Below are positions 55,416 to 64,000 of a DNA stretch of 64,000 nt, piece by piece. The translations under genes were made by a program, and so were the position numbers. The first letter of the stretch is position 1. Each line of letters starts with the position of its first letter. Under the pieces are notes generated by a model. It had not been told where the DNA came from. It was given only the letters and a program-made list of their open reading frames with translations, and searched no databases. This stretch comes from Eubacteriaceae bacterium CHKCI004 (GTDB lineage Bacteria > Bacillota > Clostridia > Lachnospirales > Lachnospiraceae): positions 62,001 to 126,000 of the forward strand of contig FCNR01000055.1 of the NCBI GenBank assembly GCA_900016875.1, written 5' to 3'.

Positions 55416-55558
55416 GTCGGTTTCCTTTCCCGGCGGAGTGTAGGCCGATGCATTTTTAGGTTGCACCAATGCAGGCGGCCGGAACATTTCAGCAAGAAAA
55501 TGTACGGTATTTCAACAGGTTTTTAATACCATCAGTCTATAGCATTTCCAATTCCTGT

Positions 55559-55611
55559 GCAAGCGCCAAAACAGCCTTGTATGACAGGGGGATATGTGGT
55601 AAGGTAAAAAA
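55559..55611 (+). repeat. 53-bp direct repeat, left copy
   Basis: Matches 56981-57033 with four mismatches; the core is CAAAACAGCCTTGT, two variable bases, then GACAGGGGGATATGTGG and TAAGGTAAAAAA. The pair brackets the disrupted gene at 55702. A weak TTGTAT-17-TAAGGT promoter lies inside. Confidence 0.85.
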
Positions 55612-55701
55612 ATCAAGATAGGCTACGACAGGAAATTCAACTTTGTCGAATTCAATTTTGTTGTAAGGGATTTTCTACATTTGAGATGGGAAGGAGATTA
55701 T

Positions 55702-56956
55702 ATGAATGTGGAGGAGTTGCTTTCGGGTGAATCTAAAAACGTGGAGTATAAAGTGAGACGTCCCGAAAAAAGTATAAAATATATAAAATCTGTAGTTGCC
55801 TTTGCCAATGGCAGCGGGGGATATTTAATTTTTGGTGTGGAAGATTATACAAGAAAAGTAATTGGTATTCCGGAAGAAGATGTTTTTTAGGAAATGGATG
55901 CCATTGCCAATGCAATATCTGACAGTTGTGAGCCGATTATCATTCCAGATATTTATCCACAGACAATAGAGGGGAAAACTGTCATTGTAGTGGCAATTAG
56001 TCCGGGCAGGCAACGGCCATACTATATTAAATCGGATGGCATATCAAATGGAGTATATATGCGTATTTCCGACAGGGCAGGATGCTTTTCTTTCAAAAAT
56101 TCAATGCGGGATGTTCAAAGGAAATACCCGTGCTGTTTTTGTGGATAAGAGGGATTATGGCGGTCCGCTTTGGCAGCAGGTGGAGGAATCTTTTCGATTT
56201 GTGCTGAGAAATATTCGGCTGGGAGCAAAGATAGAGGGAGTGTATCGGAAAGATATCTATGAGCTGCCGCCGGACAGTATCCGGGAATTGATCATAAATG
56301 CGGTCATAAATTGTAGTTTTCTGCAAACGTCCCATGTGCAAGTGGCAATTTATGATGACAGACTGGAAATTACATCCCCGGGAGGACTGATGCCGGGCGT
56401 TACCGTTGGACGCATGAAAGAAGGGTATTCTCAAATTAGAAACCGGGCCCTGGCTCATGCATTTTCTTATATGAATCTGATTGAAGGCTGGGGAACCGGA
56501 ATTCCAAGGCTGATGCAGGAGATGAAGGAATATGGTTTGTCAGAGCCTGAGTTTCTGGATATGGAGATTGCGCTGAGAATTAATCTTTATCGTTCTGTGA
56601 ATGTGGAGCATGGCGGTGCCGGAGAGAGACTGAATGGTTCGAAAAAAGTACCGGACAGTATGGAAAAGATGCCGGATAGTGCCGGAGATGTGCCGGATAA
56701 ATTGAAAAAAGTGCCGGATAGTGCCAGAGATGTGCCGGATCCTTCAAAAGAATCGGCAAATAATATAAAGGAAATGTCATACCAACAAAAAATAATTTAC
56801 CATGCCATTGCCGAGAAAGAAGAGATAACTTCTGCGGAAGTCAGTCAGTTATTGGGAGTGAAACAGCGCCGGGCGAGGGTGATTTTAAAAGACATGGTCG
56901 ACAGTGGAATAATTCGGCGAATTGGTGCAGCAGGAAGCACCAAATATATCTTGTGA
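55702..56956 (+). pseudogene. broken AlbA/Schlafen-type ATP-binding protein
   Basis: The 5' part (frame 1) encodes the AlbA_2 start MNVEELLSGESKNVEYK...AFANGSGGYLIFGVED, but TAG at 55888-55890 interrupts it after EEDVF; the same frame then resumes with DAIANAISDSCEPIIIP to ISDRAG. From about 56095 the homology moves to frame 2 (VDKRDYGG, RELIINAVINCSF, EITSPGGLMPGV, EGWGTGIPRLM) and runs to 56956 with a winged-helix end. Relative to the family the middle linker seems shortened. VPDSA-like imperfect repeats lie near 56640-56750. One nonsense codon plus one frameshift make it a pseudogene unless recoded. Confidence 0.85.
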
Positions 56957-56980
56957 AAGAAGAGAAAAAAGGACAGCTGC

Positions 56981-57033
56981 GCAAACGTCAAAACAGCCTT
57001 GTCGGACAGGGGGATATGTGGTAAGGTAAAAAA
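56981..57033 (+). repeat. 53-bp direct repeat, right copy
   Basis: Partner of 55559-55611; contains TTGTCG-17-TAAGGT, which may be the native promoter of mltG 70 bp downstream. Confidence 0.85.
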
Positions 57034-57102
57034 GAAATAACAGGCGGCCATCGAGCCGCGGTGACGATAAGGAATAAACCTGTTGCCTGCAGGGAAAAGT
57101 GA

Positions 57103-58647
57103 ATGCAGGCGCGTATGGAGGGATACATTTTGGAGATAAAGTTTAAACCGGAACCGGAAAAGAAAGATACAGGAGCTGGAACGTCGCCGGAAGAAAAAAC
57201 GGCGGGAACAGAGGAGAATGTCAGCGCAGCAGAAATAGCAGAGCAGACAGCAGAAACAGCGGGGACAGAAGAACCAGAAGCAGAAAAACTGGCAGAGACA
57301 GAGGAAAATGTTACGGAGAAATCCGTCGGCATAAAACGCCGCAGGCGTTCCAAAAAGAGCCCGGTGACGGACAGTGAGATAAATGGAGAGGATGGAGCTG
57401 CCGGGGTCGGAAAATCCGATCGTCCTGAAGAAAGCCATTCCGGAAAAAGCGGCGGTTCCCGGGATATGGGCGGTACCGAAGGCTTTGAGAACTCCGGCGA
57501 GGACGCGATCGTGGAGACTGTCGGTGAGGCAGTGGAGAAGAAGCCAATGCGGCTGTGGCAGAAGATTCTGCTGGGAGCAGGCGCAGTGGTGCTGGCGGTG
57601 ATGCTCACCTTTGGATTCTCCATATGGCGGGAGTATTCCCGGACGGAATCAACGGAGGGCAACCCGGTGGAGGTGACCATCGAGGAAGGCAGCAGCACAA
57701 GGCAGGTGGCTCAGGAGCTGAAAGATGCGGGTGTTATCCGGTATGAGACAGCATTTCTTATGAAGATATATTTTTCCGACAACAGAGGAAAGCTGCGTTA
57801 CGGAACCTTTGCGCTCAACGACGGCATGTGTCTGGATGATGTGATCGCAGCGCTGGTGACCGGCGGCGCCCAGAAGGAAGAGCAGTCCTTTACCATACCG
57901 GAAGGGTATTCGATTCCGATGATTGCGGAAAAACTGGAAAACGAAGGAGTTATGAGTCAGGATGAGTTTCTGACCGCGGTGAAAAATGCAGCGGCGAACT
58001 TCCAGTATGCGGATGTGCTGCCGGCAGCGGATCAGGTGTTTTATCAGCTGGAAGGTTACATTTTCCCGGACACCTATTACCTCTCGGAGGATATGACCGG
58101 GGATGAGCTGGTGGCGAAGATTCTTGATGAGTTCCTGAATAAATTTGACGAGCAGCGGCAGCAGGAGGCGGCAAATCTCGGCATGAGTGTGGAAGAAGTG
58201 CTTATCCGGGCGTCGCTGGTGCAGAAGGAGACCGAACGGCCGGAAGAATATCCGATGGTAGCCGGCGTCATCAATAACCGGCTGGCGCAGAATATGCGTC
58301 TGCAGTTTGATTCCACGGTGGTGTACGCCATGTCGGAAGGCATGTACGGCGTGGAGCGGGTGCTCTACGATCATCTGGAGATTGATTCCCCGTACAACAC
58401 TTACAAGAACGACGGTCTGCCGGTGGGACCAATCTGCAGCCCGAGCCTGGAAGCCATCGACGGCGTACTGCACCCGGCGGAGCATAATTATCTGTATTTC
58501 CAGACGGATCAGGTGAAAAATGACGGCTCCAACTTGTATTTTGAGACTTATGAGGAACATGCGGCAGCGGCAGCCACCACGGAGAATCCGTCGGCCTCCT
58601 CGGATCAGACGCAGGAGACCACAGCGGCGCCGGATGCAGCGCAATAA
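57103..58647 (+). CDS. mltG: endolytic transglycosylase MltG
   Basis: Cleaves nascent glycan strands at the membrane. 514 residues: a long acidic cytosolic N-terminus (Glu/Thr/Ala-rich, 1-140), a KRRRRSKK patch, one membrane helix (LLGAGAVVLAVMLTFGFSIW, about 156-175), a LysM-like domain (EVTIEEGSSTRQVAQELK) and the YceG domain with EGYIFPDTYYL, ASLVQKETERPEEYPMVAGV and LPVGPICSPSLEAI. The common ASIVEKET has Gln here at its first acidic position. Starts ATG 57103 or TTG 57130 are both possible. Confidence 0.93.
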   Translation: MQARMEGYILEIKFKPEPEKKDTGAGTSPEEKTAGTEENVSAAEIAEQTAETAGTEEPEAEKLAETEENVTEKSVGIKRRRRSKKSPVTDSEINGEDGAAGVGKSDRPEESHSGKSGGSRDMGGTEGFENSGEDAIVETVGEAVEKKPMRLWQKILLGAGAVVLAVMLTFGFSIWREYSRTESTEGNPVEVTIEEGSSTRQVAQELKDAGVIRYETAFLMKIYFSDNRGKLRYGTFALNDGMCLDDVIAALVTGGAQKEEQSFTIPEGYSIPMIAEKLENEGVMSQDEFLTAVKNAAANFQYADVLPAADQVFYQLEGYIFPDTYYLSEDMTGDELVAKILDEFLNKFDEQRQQEAANLGMSVEEVLIRASLVQKETERPEEYPMVAGVINNRLAQNMRLQFDSTVVYAMSEGMYGVERVLYDHLEIDSPYNTYKNDGLPVGPICSPSLEAIDGVLHPAEHNYLYFQTDQVKNDGSNLYFETYEEHAAAAATTENPSASSDQTQETTAAPDAAQ

Positions 58648-58755
58648 AAAATATATATGGAAAAGTCATAAAGAACAATTGATTAATTTGTCGAGTATGG
58701 TATAATAATCCCATGAAATTTATTTTCTACATGAAGTACCCCTCACTTCAAAGAT

Positions 58756-58792
58756 ACGGTCGTGCGTAAGCTGCACGGCCGTTTTCTTTTTT
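58756..58792 (+). terminator. terminator after mltG
   Basis: A 10-bp stem ACGGTCGTGC / GCACGGCCGT and a TTTTCTTTTTT tail. The remainder of 58648-58948 shows no gene. Confidence 0.88.
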
Positions 58793-58948
58793 GGCGAAAG
58801 GGAAAAATGGGAAAATAATGGAATGGATAGAAACGGAAAGCGCCCGGCGTCTGAGATACCTGCCGGGAAAATGTTTTGTCTGTAATATTGATATTGCAGC
58901 ACTAATATCCAAAAGGGGGAGAGAAATATAGCAAAACTGTTATGCTGG

Positions 58949-59395
58949 ATGACCATTGCCGCATTTTTTGTGCTGCTGGGCGTCATTGCCTGGACGGACT
59001 GGAAGACCATGCGGATTCCCAACCGGCTCAACGCCGCGGTTTTCGTGACGGGGCTCTGTGCAGTTTTTACGGTGCCGGGGCCGGGCGTGCCGGAGCGGGT
59101 GCTGGGAATGTTCGTGGTCAGCGTGCCGATGCTGCTGGCGGCGTTGCTGTCGCCCGGAGGATTCGGCGGCGGAGACATCAAGCTGATGGCCGCCGGCGGC
59201 CTGTTCCTCGGATGGGAAGGAAATGTGCTGGCAGCGGTGCTGGGGATATTTGCCGGTGGAATATGGGGATTGTATCTGCTACTATTTAAAAGGGCGGACC
59301 GCCGGGATGTGTTCCCTTTCGGTCCGTGTCTTTGCGGCGGAATGCTGGCGGCATTTGTAATATTATGCACCCGGGGCTCATATCATATACTATGA
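58949..59395 (+). CDS. A24 family prepilin peptidase
   Basis: 148 residues, a compact TadV/CpaA-like aspartic peptidase with about five membrane helices. Both catalytic Asp regions are visible: AWTDWKTMRIPN and FGGGDIKLMAAGG. It would cleave prepilin-like leader peptides. The frame continues upstream without ATG, GTG or TTG in the first seven codons; GGGGGAG at about 58913-58919 would suit a non-standard ATA start at 58928 (giving AKLLCW before the ATG). No pilin or ATPase gene is in view. Confidence 0.85.
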   Translation: MTIAAFFVLLGVIAWTDWKTMRIPNRLNAAVFVTGLCAVFTVPGPGVPERVLGMFVVSVPMLLAALLSPGGFGGGDIKLMAAGGLFLGWEGNVLAAVLGIFAGGIWGLYLLLFKRADRRDVFPFGPCLCGGMLAAFVILCTRGSYHIL

Positions 59396-59859
59396 ATCGA
59401 TTTTATGTAATCTGCCGTGGAATCGTGAAGATTTTCACGGGTGTGATATGGGGGCTGCTCTTCGGGACGTTTTTTCTGTCCGGCGTGGCGTTTCTGGCGG
59501 GACGGCAGATCTATTACGAGACCTCGGACAGCATGAGTCCCGTCATTGAAAAGGGAAGTCTTCTGTTTGTGAAAGAAGAGGAAGAGTATGAGCCGGGGGA
59601 TATTGTGGCTTTCTACGCCCCGTATGGTGGACAGGTCATCTGCGTGACCCACCGCATTGTGGATAAAGTGCAGGAAAATGCCTACATTACCAAGGGGGAC
59701 GCCAACGACCGGGAAGACCGCCTGATCGTCCGGAAAGAGCAGATTTTCGGGGTGGTCACAGAGTATATTCCCTATTTTGGGTACATTTGCTTTTTTATAC
59801 AGAGGAACAGTACTTTTTTGTTATTCTTTTTTGTTTTTTCGCTGCTGTGGAAAGGATGA
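59392..59859 (+). CDS. SipW-like (ER/archaeal-type) signal peptidase I
   Basis: 155 residues: N-terminal membrane helix (IWGLLFGTFFLSGVAFLAG), the catalytic Ser in SDSMSPVIEKGSLLFV, His in ICVTHRIVDK replacing the Lys of bacterial enzymes, and the Asp motif YITKGDANDRED, then a C-terminal helix. This S26B type processes TasA- or pilin-like substrates in B. subtilis. The frame opens at 59326 but ATG 59392 overlaps the peptidase stop as ATGA, so the two are coupled. Confidence 0.88.
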   Translation: MNRFYVICRGIVKIFTGVIWGLLFGTFFLSGVAFLAGRQIYYETSDSMSPVIEKGSLLFVKEEEEYEPGDIVAFYAPYGGQVICVTHRIVDKVQENAYITKGDANDREDRLIVRKEQIFGVVTEYIPYFGYICFFIQRNSTFLLFFFVFSLLWKG

Positions 59860-60020
59860 TGCGGCGGCGGATAATCTGGCAGAGAAGTCGACTGCCCACA
59901 GGGAATTTTATGCATCCGACAGCGCCGGGAAAAGGCTGAAATCCCGCATGGCGCACGGCGGAAGCGCTATGTCAAGGGCAACATTTGGCAGATTGTCATT
60001 TTTTAGGGTACAATCTTGTA

Positions 60021-60076
60021 TTTGTATACAAACATGGGCGATTTCGCTTTACAGATTCTAAAAAAAATGATAATAT
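60021..60076 (+). promoter_or_regulatory. nifJ promoter with upstream palindrome
   Basis: TTTACA (60048-60053), 17 bp, TAATAT (60071-60076). A perfect 12-bp palindrome TTTGTATACAAA is at 60021-60032, upstream of the -35 box, a position that suits an activator or redox regulator. 59860-60020 otherwise holds nothing recognised. Confidence 0.6.
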
Positions 60077-60125
60077 TATGTCGAATTATAAACCATATCT
60101 TTAACTTATTAAGGAGGAAATTTCA

Positions 60126-63100
60126 ATGCCTAGAGCAAAACAGTCCATGGATGGAAATACCGCTGCTGCTCACGTAGCTTATGCCTATACCGAAGTTGCA
60201 GCTATCTATCCTATCACACCATCCAGTCCAATGGCTGACTCCATCGATCAGTGGGCAGCTGCCGGACAGGAGAACATTTTTGGTCATCAGGTAATCGTCA
60301 ATGAAATGCAGTCCGAGGCAGGTGCAGCAGGTGCTGTACACGGTTCTCTGGCAGCCGGCGCTCTTACCACAACATTTACAGCATCTCAGGGTCTTCTGCT
60401 GATGATCCCTAATATGTACAAGATTGCTGCTGAACAGCTTCCATGTGTATTTGATGTTTCCGCACGTACTGTTTCCACACAGGCCCTGAACATCTTCGGT
60501 GACCACAGCGACGTATATGCATGCCGTCAGACCGGTTTTGCTATGCTGGCTGAGTCCAACCCACAGGAAGTTATGGACTTAAGTCCTGTAGCACATCTTG
60601 CTGCTCTTGAGGGCAAAGTTCCGTTTATTAACTTCTTCGATGGTTTCCGTACTTCCCACGAGATCCAGAAGATTGAAAAATGGGATTACGCTGATTTGAA
60701 AGAAATGTGCAACATGGACGCAGTAAAAGAGTTCCGTGAGCATGCACTGAACCCAGAGAAACCTGCTATGCGCGGTTCCCACGAGAACGGCGACGTTTTC
60801 TTCCAGCATCGTGAGGCATGTAACTCCGTTTATGACGCTTTACCGGCTGTTGTAGAAAAATACATGGCAAAGATCAATGAAAAATTAGGAACAGATTACG
60901 ATTTATTCAACTACTATGGTGCTCCGGATGCAGACCGCGTGATCATCGCAATGGGCTCCATCTGTGACGTAGCAGAAGAAGTTATCGATTATCTGACAAA
61001 AGCCGGCGAAAAAGTTGGTTTAATTAAAGTTCGTTTATATCGTCCATGGGTATCCTCCTCATTACTGAAGGTACTTCCTGAGACAGTGAAGAAGATCGCA
61101 GTTCTTGACCGTACAAAAGAGCCAGGCGCTTTAGGCGAGCCTCTGTACCTGGACGTTGCTGCTACTCTTCGTGAAGCTGGTCTTAACGACATCGTTCTCA
61201 CAGGCGGACGTTACGGATTAGGTTCCAAAGATACACCTCCTTCATCCGTATTTGCTGTATATACAGAGCTTAAGAAAGATGATCCGAAGCCTCGTTTCAC
61301 AATCGGTATCGTGGACGACGTTACAAACCTGTCCCTGCCGGAGGTTAAACCTGCTCCGATCACATCTGCTCCTGGTACAGTAGAATGTAAGTTCTGGGGT
61401 CTTGGCGGAGACGGTACTGTTGGTGCTAACAAGAACTCCACTAAGATCATCGGTGACCACACAGATAAATACATCCAGGCTTACTTCCAGTATGACTCCA
61501 AGAAGACAGGTGGTATCACAATTTCTCACCTTCGTTTTGGTGACAACCCAATTAAGAGCCCGTATTACATCAACCAGGCTGACTTCGTTGCATGTCATAA
61601 CCCATCCTACGTTGTAAAAGGCTACAAGATGGTTCAGGACGTAAAACCAGGCGGAATCTTCATGATCAACTGCCAGTGGAGCGACGAAGAATTAGATAAA
61701 CATATGCCTGCAGAATCCAAGAAATATATTGCAGACAACAACATTCAGTTATACACCATCAACGCTATCGACAAAGCGATCGAGATCGGTATGGGCAAAC
61801 GTACCAACACGATCCTTCAGTCCGCTTTCTTCAAACTGGCTAACCTCATGCCGATCGACGAAGCAGTTGATTACATGAAAGCTGCCGCTAAGAAGTCTTA
61901 CAGCAAGAAGGGTGACGCTGTCGTTGAGATGAACTACAAAGCGATCGACGCTGGTGTAGACGCTCTTCACAAAGTAGAGATTCCGGCTTCCTGGTCTAAT
62001 CCGGAAGCAGACGCTCCTGCTCCAAAACTGGAAGGCCGTCCGGGAACAGTGAAGATGGTAGAAGAGCTGATGAACCCTATCGGACTTATGGATGGCGACA
62101 ACCTGCCTGTATCCGCATTCAAGGATATCGCAGACGGCCAGTTCGAGCTGGGAGCTTCCGCATACGAGAAACGTGGTACAGCCGTAACAGTTCCTGAATG
62201 GGATGCTGAGAAATGTATTCAGTGTAACCAGTGTGCGTTTGTATGTTCCCACGCTACTATCCGTCCGTTCATGGTAAGTGAAGACGAGATCAAAGCTGCA
62301 CCTGCAAACATGAAGGTTGCAGATACCAAACCAAAAGCAAGCGAATACAAATATACAATGAGCGTATCTCCGTTAGACTGTATGGGATGCGGCGAGTGTA
62401 TCACTGTCTGCCCGACAGCAGCTATCCAGATGGTTCCTCAGGAATCTCAGGCAGATCAGCAGCCGGTATTCGATTACCTGGTAGCAAGCGTTGGCAAGAA
62501 ACCGGGCGCACCTGCAGACACAACAGTCAAAGGTTCCCAGTTCAATCAGCCGCTGCTTGAGTTCTCCGGCTCCTGTGCAGGATGTGCAGAGACATCCTAC
62601 GCTCGTCTGATCACTCAGTTATTCGGTGAGCAGATGTACATCAGTAATGCAACAGGATGTTCCTCCATCTGGGGCGGACCTGCTGCAACTTGTCCATATA
62701 CTGTAAATAAAGATTCTCAGCAGGGACCTGCCTGGGCTAACTCCTTATTCGAGGATAACGCAGAGCATGGTTTCGGTATGTACCTTGGACAGAAGACTTT
62801 ACGTGAACAGGCTATCGCTAAATTACAGAAGATGGCTGCTTCCGATAAAGCAACTGACGAGTTCAAAGCTGCATTTAACAAGTTCATGGAGACAAAAGAG
62901 AACACCAGAGAGAACATGGCTGATACAAAAGTCCTGATCGCAGAGCTGGAGAAAGCTGCCGCTGCCGGATGCCCGGATGCTGCAGAAGTTCTTGAGAAGA
63001 AACAGTATCTCTCCAAGAAATCCATCTGGATCTTCGGTGGTGACGGATGGGCATACGATATTGGTTTCGGCGGACTTGACCATGTACTTGCTTCCGGCGA

Positions 63101-63674
63101 GAACGTAAACGTAATGGTATTCGATACAGAGATGTACTCCAACACAGGTGGACAGGCTTCCAAAGCTTCCAACATCGGTGAGGTTTGTCAGTTCGCTGCA
63201 GCTGGTAAAGAAGTAAGCAAGAAGAGCCTTGCAGAGATTGCTATGACTTACGGTTACGTATACGTAGCACAGATCGCTCTGGGCGCTAACCCTAACCAGG
63301 CTGTTAAATGTCTCGTAGAGGCAGAGGCTTACGACGGACCATCCTTAATCATCGGATACGCTCCATGTGAGCTTCACGGAATCGCTAAGGGCGGAATGAA
63401 CCACTGTCAGGATGAGATGAAGAAAGCCGTTAAGGCTGGTTACTGGAACCTCTTCTCCTTCGACCCATCCAAGAAAGCAGAAGGAAAGAATCCATTTACC
63501 CTGACATCCAAAGAGGGCGACGGCTCCTATCAGGATTTCCTGAACAACGAAGCACGTTACACCCGTCTGGTAAAACCATTCCCAGAAAGAGCGGAGAAAC
63601 TCTTCAAAGATTCCGAAGAGGCTGCAAAAGCTCGTTACGAGAAACTGACAAGAATGGTAGAGCTTTACAAATAA
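60126..63674 (+). CDS. nifJ: pyruvate:ferredoxin (flavodoxin) oxidoreductase
   Basis: Oxidises pyruvate to acetyl-CoA and CO2, reducing ferredoxin; central to clostridial fermentation. 1182 residues, the full-length fused enzyme: PP/pyrimidine-binding N-terminal domain (YPITPSSPMADSIDQW), domain II-III, two [4Fe-4S] clusters (C-x2-C-x2-C-x3-C in KCIQCNQCAFVCSH and CMGCGECITVCPT), a proximal cluster CAGCAETSY, and the TPP motif IFGGDGWAYDIGFGG. The ribosome site AAGGAGG and optimised codons indicate very high expression. Confidence 0.99.
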   Translation: MPRAKQSMDGNTAAAHVAYAYTEVAAIYPITPSSPMADSIDQWAAAGQENIFGHQVIVNEMQSEAGAAGAVHGSLAAGALTTTFTASQGLLLMIPNMYKIAAEQLPCVFDVSARTVSTQALNIFGDHSDVYACRQTGFAMLAESNPQEVMDLSPVAHLAALEGKVPFINFFDGFRTSHEIQKIEKWDYADLKEMCNMDAVKEFREHALNPEKPAMRGSHENGDVFFQHREACNSVYDALPAVVEKYMAKINEKLGTDYDLFNYYGAPDADRVIIAMGSICDVAEEVIDYLTKAGEKVGLIKVRLYRPWVSSSLLKVLPETVKKIAVLDRTKEPGALGEPLYLDVAATLREAGLNDIVLTGGRYGLGSKDTPPSSVFAVYTELKKDDPKPRFTIGIVDDVTNLSLPEVKPAPITSAPGTVECKFWGLGGDGTVGANKNSTKIIGDHTDKYIQAYFQYDSKKTGGITISHLRFGDNPIKSPYYINQADFVACHNPSYVVKGYKMVQDVKPGGIFMINCQWSDEELDKHMPAESKKYIADNNIQLYTINAIDKAIEIGMGKRTNTILQSAFFKLANLMPIDEAVDYMKAAAKKSYSKKGDAVVEMNYKAIDAGVDALHKVEIPASWSNPEADAPAPKLEGRPGTVKMVEELMNPIGLMDGDNLPVSAFKDIADGQFELGASAYEKRGTAVTVPEWDAEKCIQCNQCAFVCSHATIRPFMVSEDEIKAAPANMKVADTKPKASEYKYTMSVSPLDCMGCGECITVCPTAAIQMVPQESQADQQPVFDYLVASVGKKPGAPADTTVKGSQFNQPLLEFSGSCAGCAETSYARLITQLFGEQMYISNATGCSSIWGGPAATCPYTVNKDSQQGPAWANSLFEDNAEHGFGMYLGQKTLREQAIAKLQKMAASDKATDEFKAAFNKFMETKENTRENMADTKVLIAELEKAAAAGCPDAAEVLEKKQYLSKKSIWIFGGDGWAYDIGFGGLDHVLASGENVNVMVFDTEMYSNTGGQASKASNIGEVCQFAAAGKEVSKKSLAEIAMTYGYVYVAQIALGANPNQAVKCLVEAEAYDGPSLIIGYAPCELHGIAKGGMNHCQDEMKKAVKAGYWNLFSFDPSKKAEGKNPFTLTSKEGDGSYQDFLNNEARYTRLVKPFPERAEKLFKDSEEAAKARYEKLTRMVELYK

Positions 63675-63712
63675 AAATACCGGATGCACCGCATCCTAAG
63701 GTATTGTGGAAG

Positions 63713-63737
63713 CAGAGAGAGTTCGCTCTCTCTGTTT
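63713..63737 (+). terminator. UUCG-capped hairpin after nifJ
   Basis: A 9-bp stem CAGAGAGAG / CTCTCTCTG closed by a TTCG tetraloop, followed by TTT. Together with the next hairpin it forms a double terminator. Confidence 0.75.
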
Positions 63738-63756
63738 CCCGTCATAGTAAATGTAC

Positions 63757-63797
63757 AAAAGACTCCCATGGGGAATACTTCCTTTGGGAGTCTTTTT
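63757..63797 (+). terminator. second terminator after nifJ
   Basis: A 12-bp perfect stem AAAAGACTCCCA / TGGGAGTCTTTT with T tail; can act in both directions. Confidence 0.88.
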
Positions 63798-63828
63798 CTG
63801 AGATGAATAAAGAGAAATGGGATAGAAT

Positions 63829-64000
63829 ATGAATGTGATATTTGACGTGGACGAAACCCTGTACAATATGACACAGCCCTTCGAGCGGGCTTTCAAGGAA
63901 ATTTGGCAGGATAAATATGATATAGATATGTATGAACTGTACACCGCATCCCGTATCCACAGCGACCGGGTCTTTGACCAGGTTATGGCGGGAACCATGA
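63829..64000 (+). CDS. HAD superfamily hydrolase, 5' part
   Basis: Only the first 57 residues are in the window. They start MNVIFDVDETLYNM, the HAD motif I with nucleophile and acid-base Asp (DVDET), then a cap-like helical region. It resembles the YjjG/phosphoglycolate phosphatase group; substrate unknown. Confidence 0.85.
   Translation, partial: MNVIFDVDETLYNMTQPFERAFKEIWQDKYDIDMYELYTASRIHSDRVFDQVMAGTM

Noticed and set aside
56640-56750. Repeated VPDSA/MPDSA coding units as a possible CRISPR or minisatellite
   Set aside because: Short degenerate repeats in a protein linker; no spacers or regular period.
57649-58644. 331-codon minus-strand frame over mltG
   Set aside because: Opposite the conserved YceG domain; no start signal or homology features.
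1-64000. Prophage, insertion sequence, tRNA, rRNA or CRISPR content
   Set aside because: No integrase, DDE transposase, phage structural genes, tRNA cloverleaf, rRNA segments or regularly spaced repeats were seen on either strand.

Overview
The window looks like the chromosome of a Gram-positive, low-to-mid-GC anaerobe of the Clostridia, most likely the family Lachnospiraceae. The evidence is a strongly expressed pyruvate:ferredoxin oxidoreductase, a sortase C pilus operon, the cdaA-cdaR pair, a T-box in front of pheST, FeoAB with a Cys-rich partner, LtaS- and MltG-type envelope enzymes, near-consensus sigma-A promoters and AGGAGG ribosome sites. The genus cannot be read from the sequence alone. 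There is no rRNA, tRNA, CRISPR array, intact prophage or insertion sequence in the window. Most genes are on the plus strand.

Layout. 1-5 kb: a partial AAA ATPase (minus), hemB, and the iron-uptake operon feoA-feoB plus a 57-residue Cys-rich membrane protein. 5-7.5 kb: a defence/addiction patch with an orphan AbiEi-type regulator facing a complete AbiEi-AbiEii operon, bracketed by look-alike terminator hairpins. 7.6-17.7 kb: a sortase-assembled pilus locus (small conserved ORF, 1413-residue fibro-slime/Cna-B adhesin, two pilins, two class C sortases), with an AT-rich core and a G8 tract in its promoter region. 18-27.6 kb: Rpn-family nuclease, NfeD plus SPFH protein, LtaS-like synthase, ornithine carbamoyltransferase, BirA, CoaX, DusB, GreA. 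27.8-32.8 kb: two unknown membrane proteins ahead of cdaA-cdaR, a TetR regulator and a SpoU methyltransferase. 33-37 kb: glpK, endonuclease IV, an MBL-fold hydrolase, RidA. 37-41 kb: a three-gene VWA/solute-binding + XpaC + solute-binding operon and an HPr-like protein. 41-43.8 kb (minus): queD-queE-folE-queC behind a preQ1-I-like riboswitch and terminator. 43.8-49 kb: DUF5662 protein, a probable 6S RNA, YihY, YdcF, a secreted protein, GNAT, AAA-nuclease. 49-54.2 kb: T-box, pheS, pheT, queA. 54.2-57 kb: a probable type I toxin-antitoxin locus, a HAD-like/GNAT fusion and a broken AlbA/Schlafen-type gene lying between 53-bp direct repeats. 57-60 kb: mltG, an A24 prepilin peptidase and a SipW-like signal peptidase. 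60-64 kb: nifJ and the start of a HAD hydrolase.

How it fits together. Queuosine synthesis is represented by FolE, QueD, QueE, QueC and, 10 kb away, QueA. Envelope functions recur: pilus assembly, polyglycerolphosphate synthesis, MltG, and c-di-AMP signalling through CdaA/CdaR. RNA-level control is unusually visible: T-box, preQ1 riboswitch, 6S RNA, a leader terminator before greA and a candidate antisense RNA. The least explained items are the VWA/XpaC/solute-binding operon, the pilus promoter G tract with its small upstream protein, and the repeat-flanked pseudogene.
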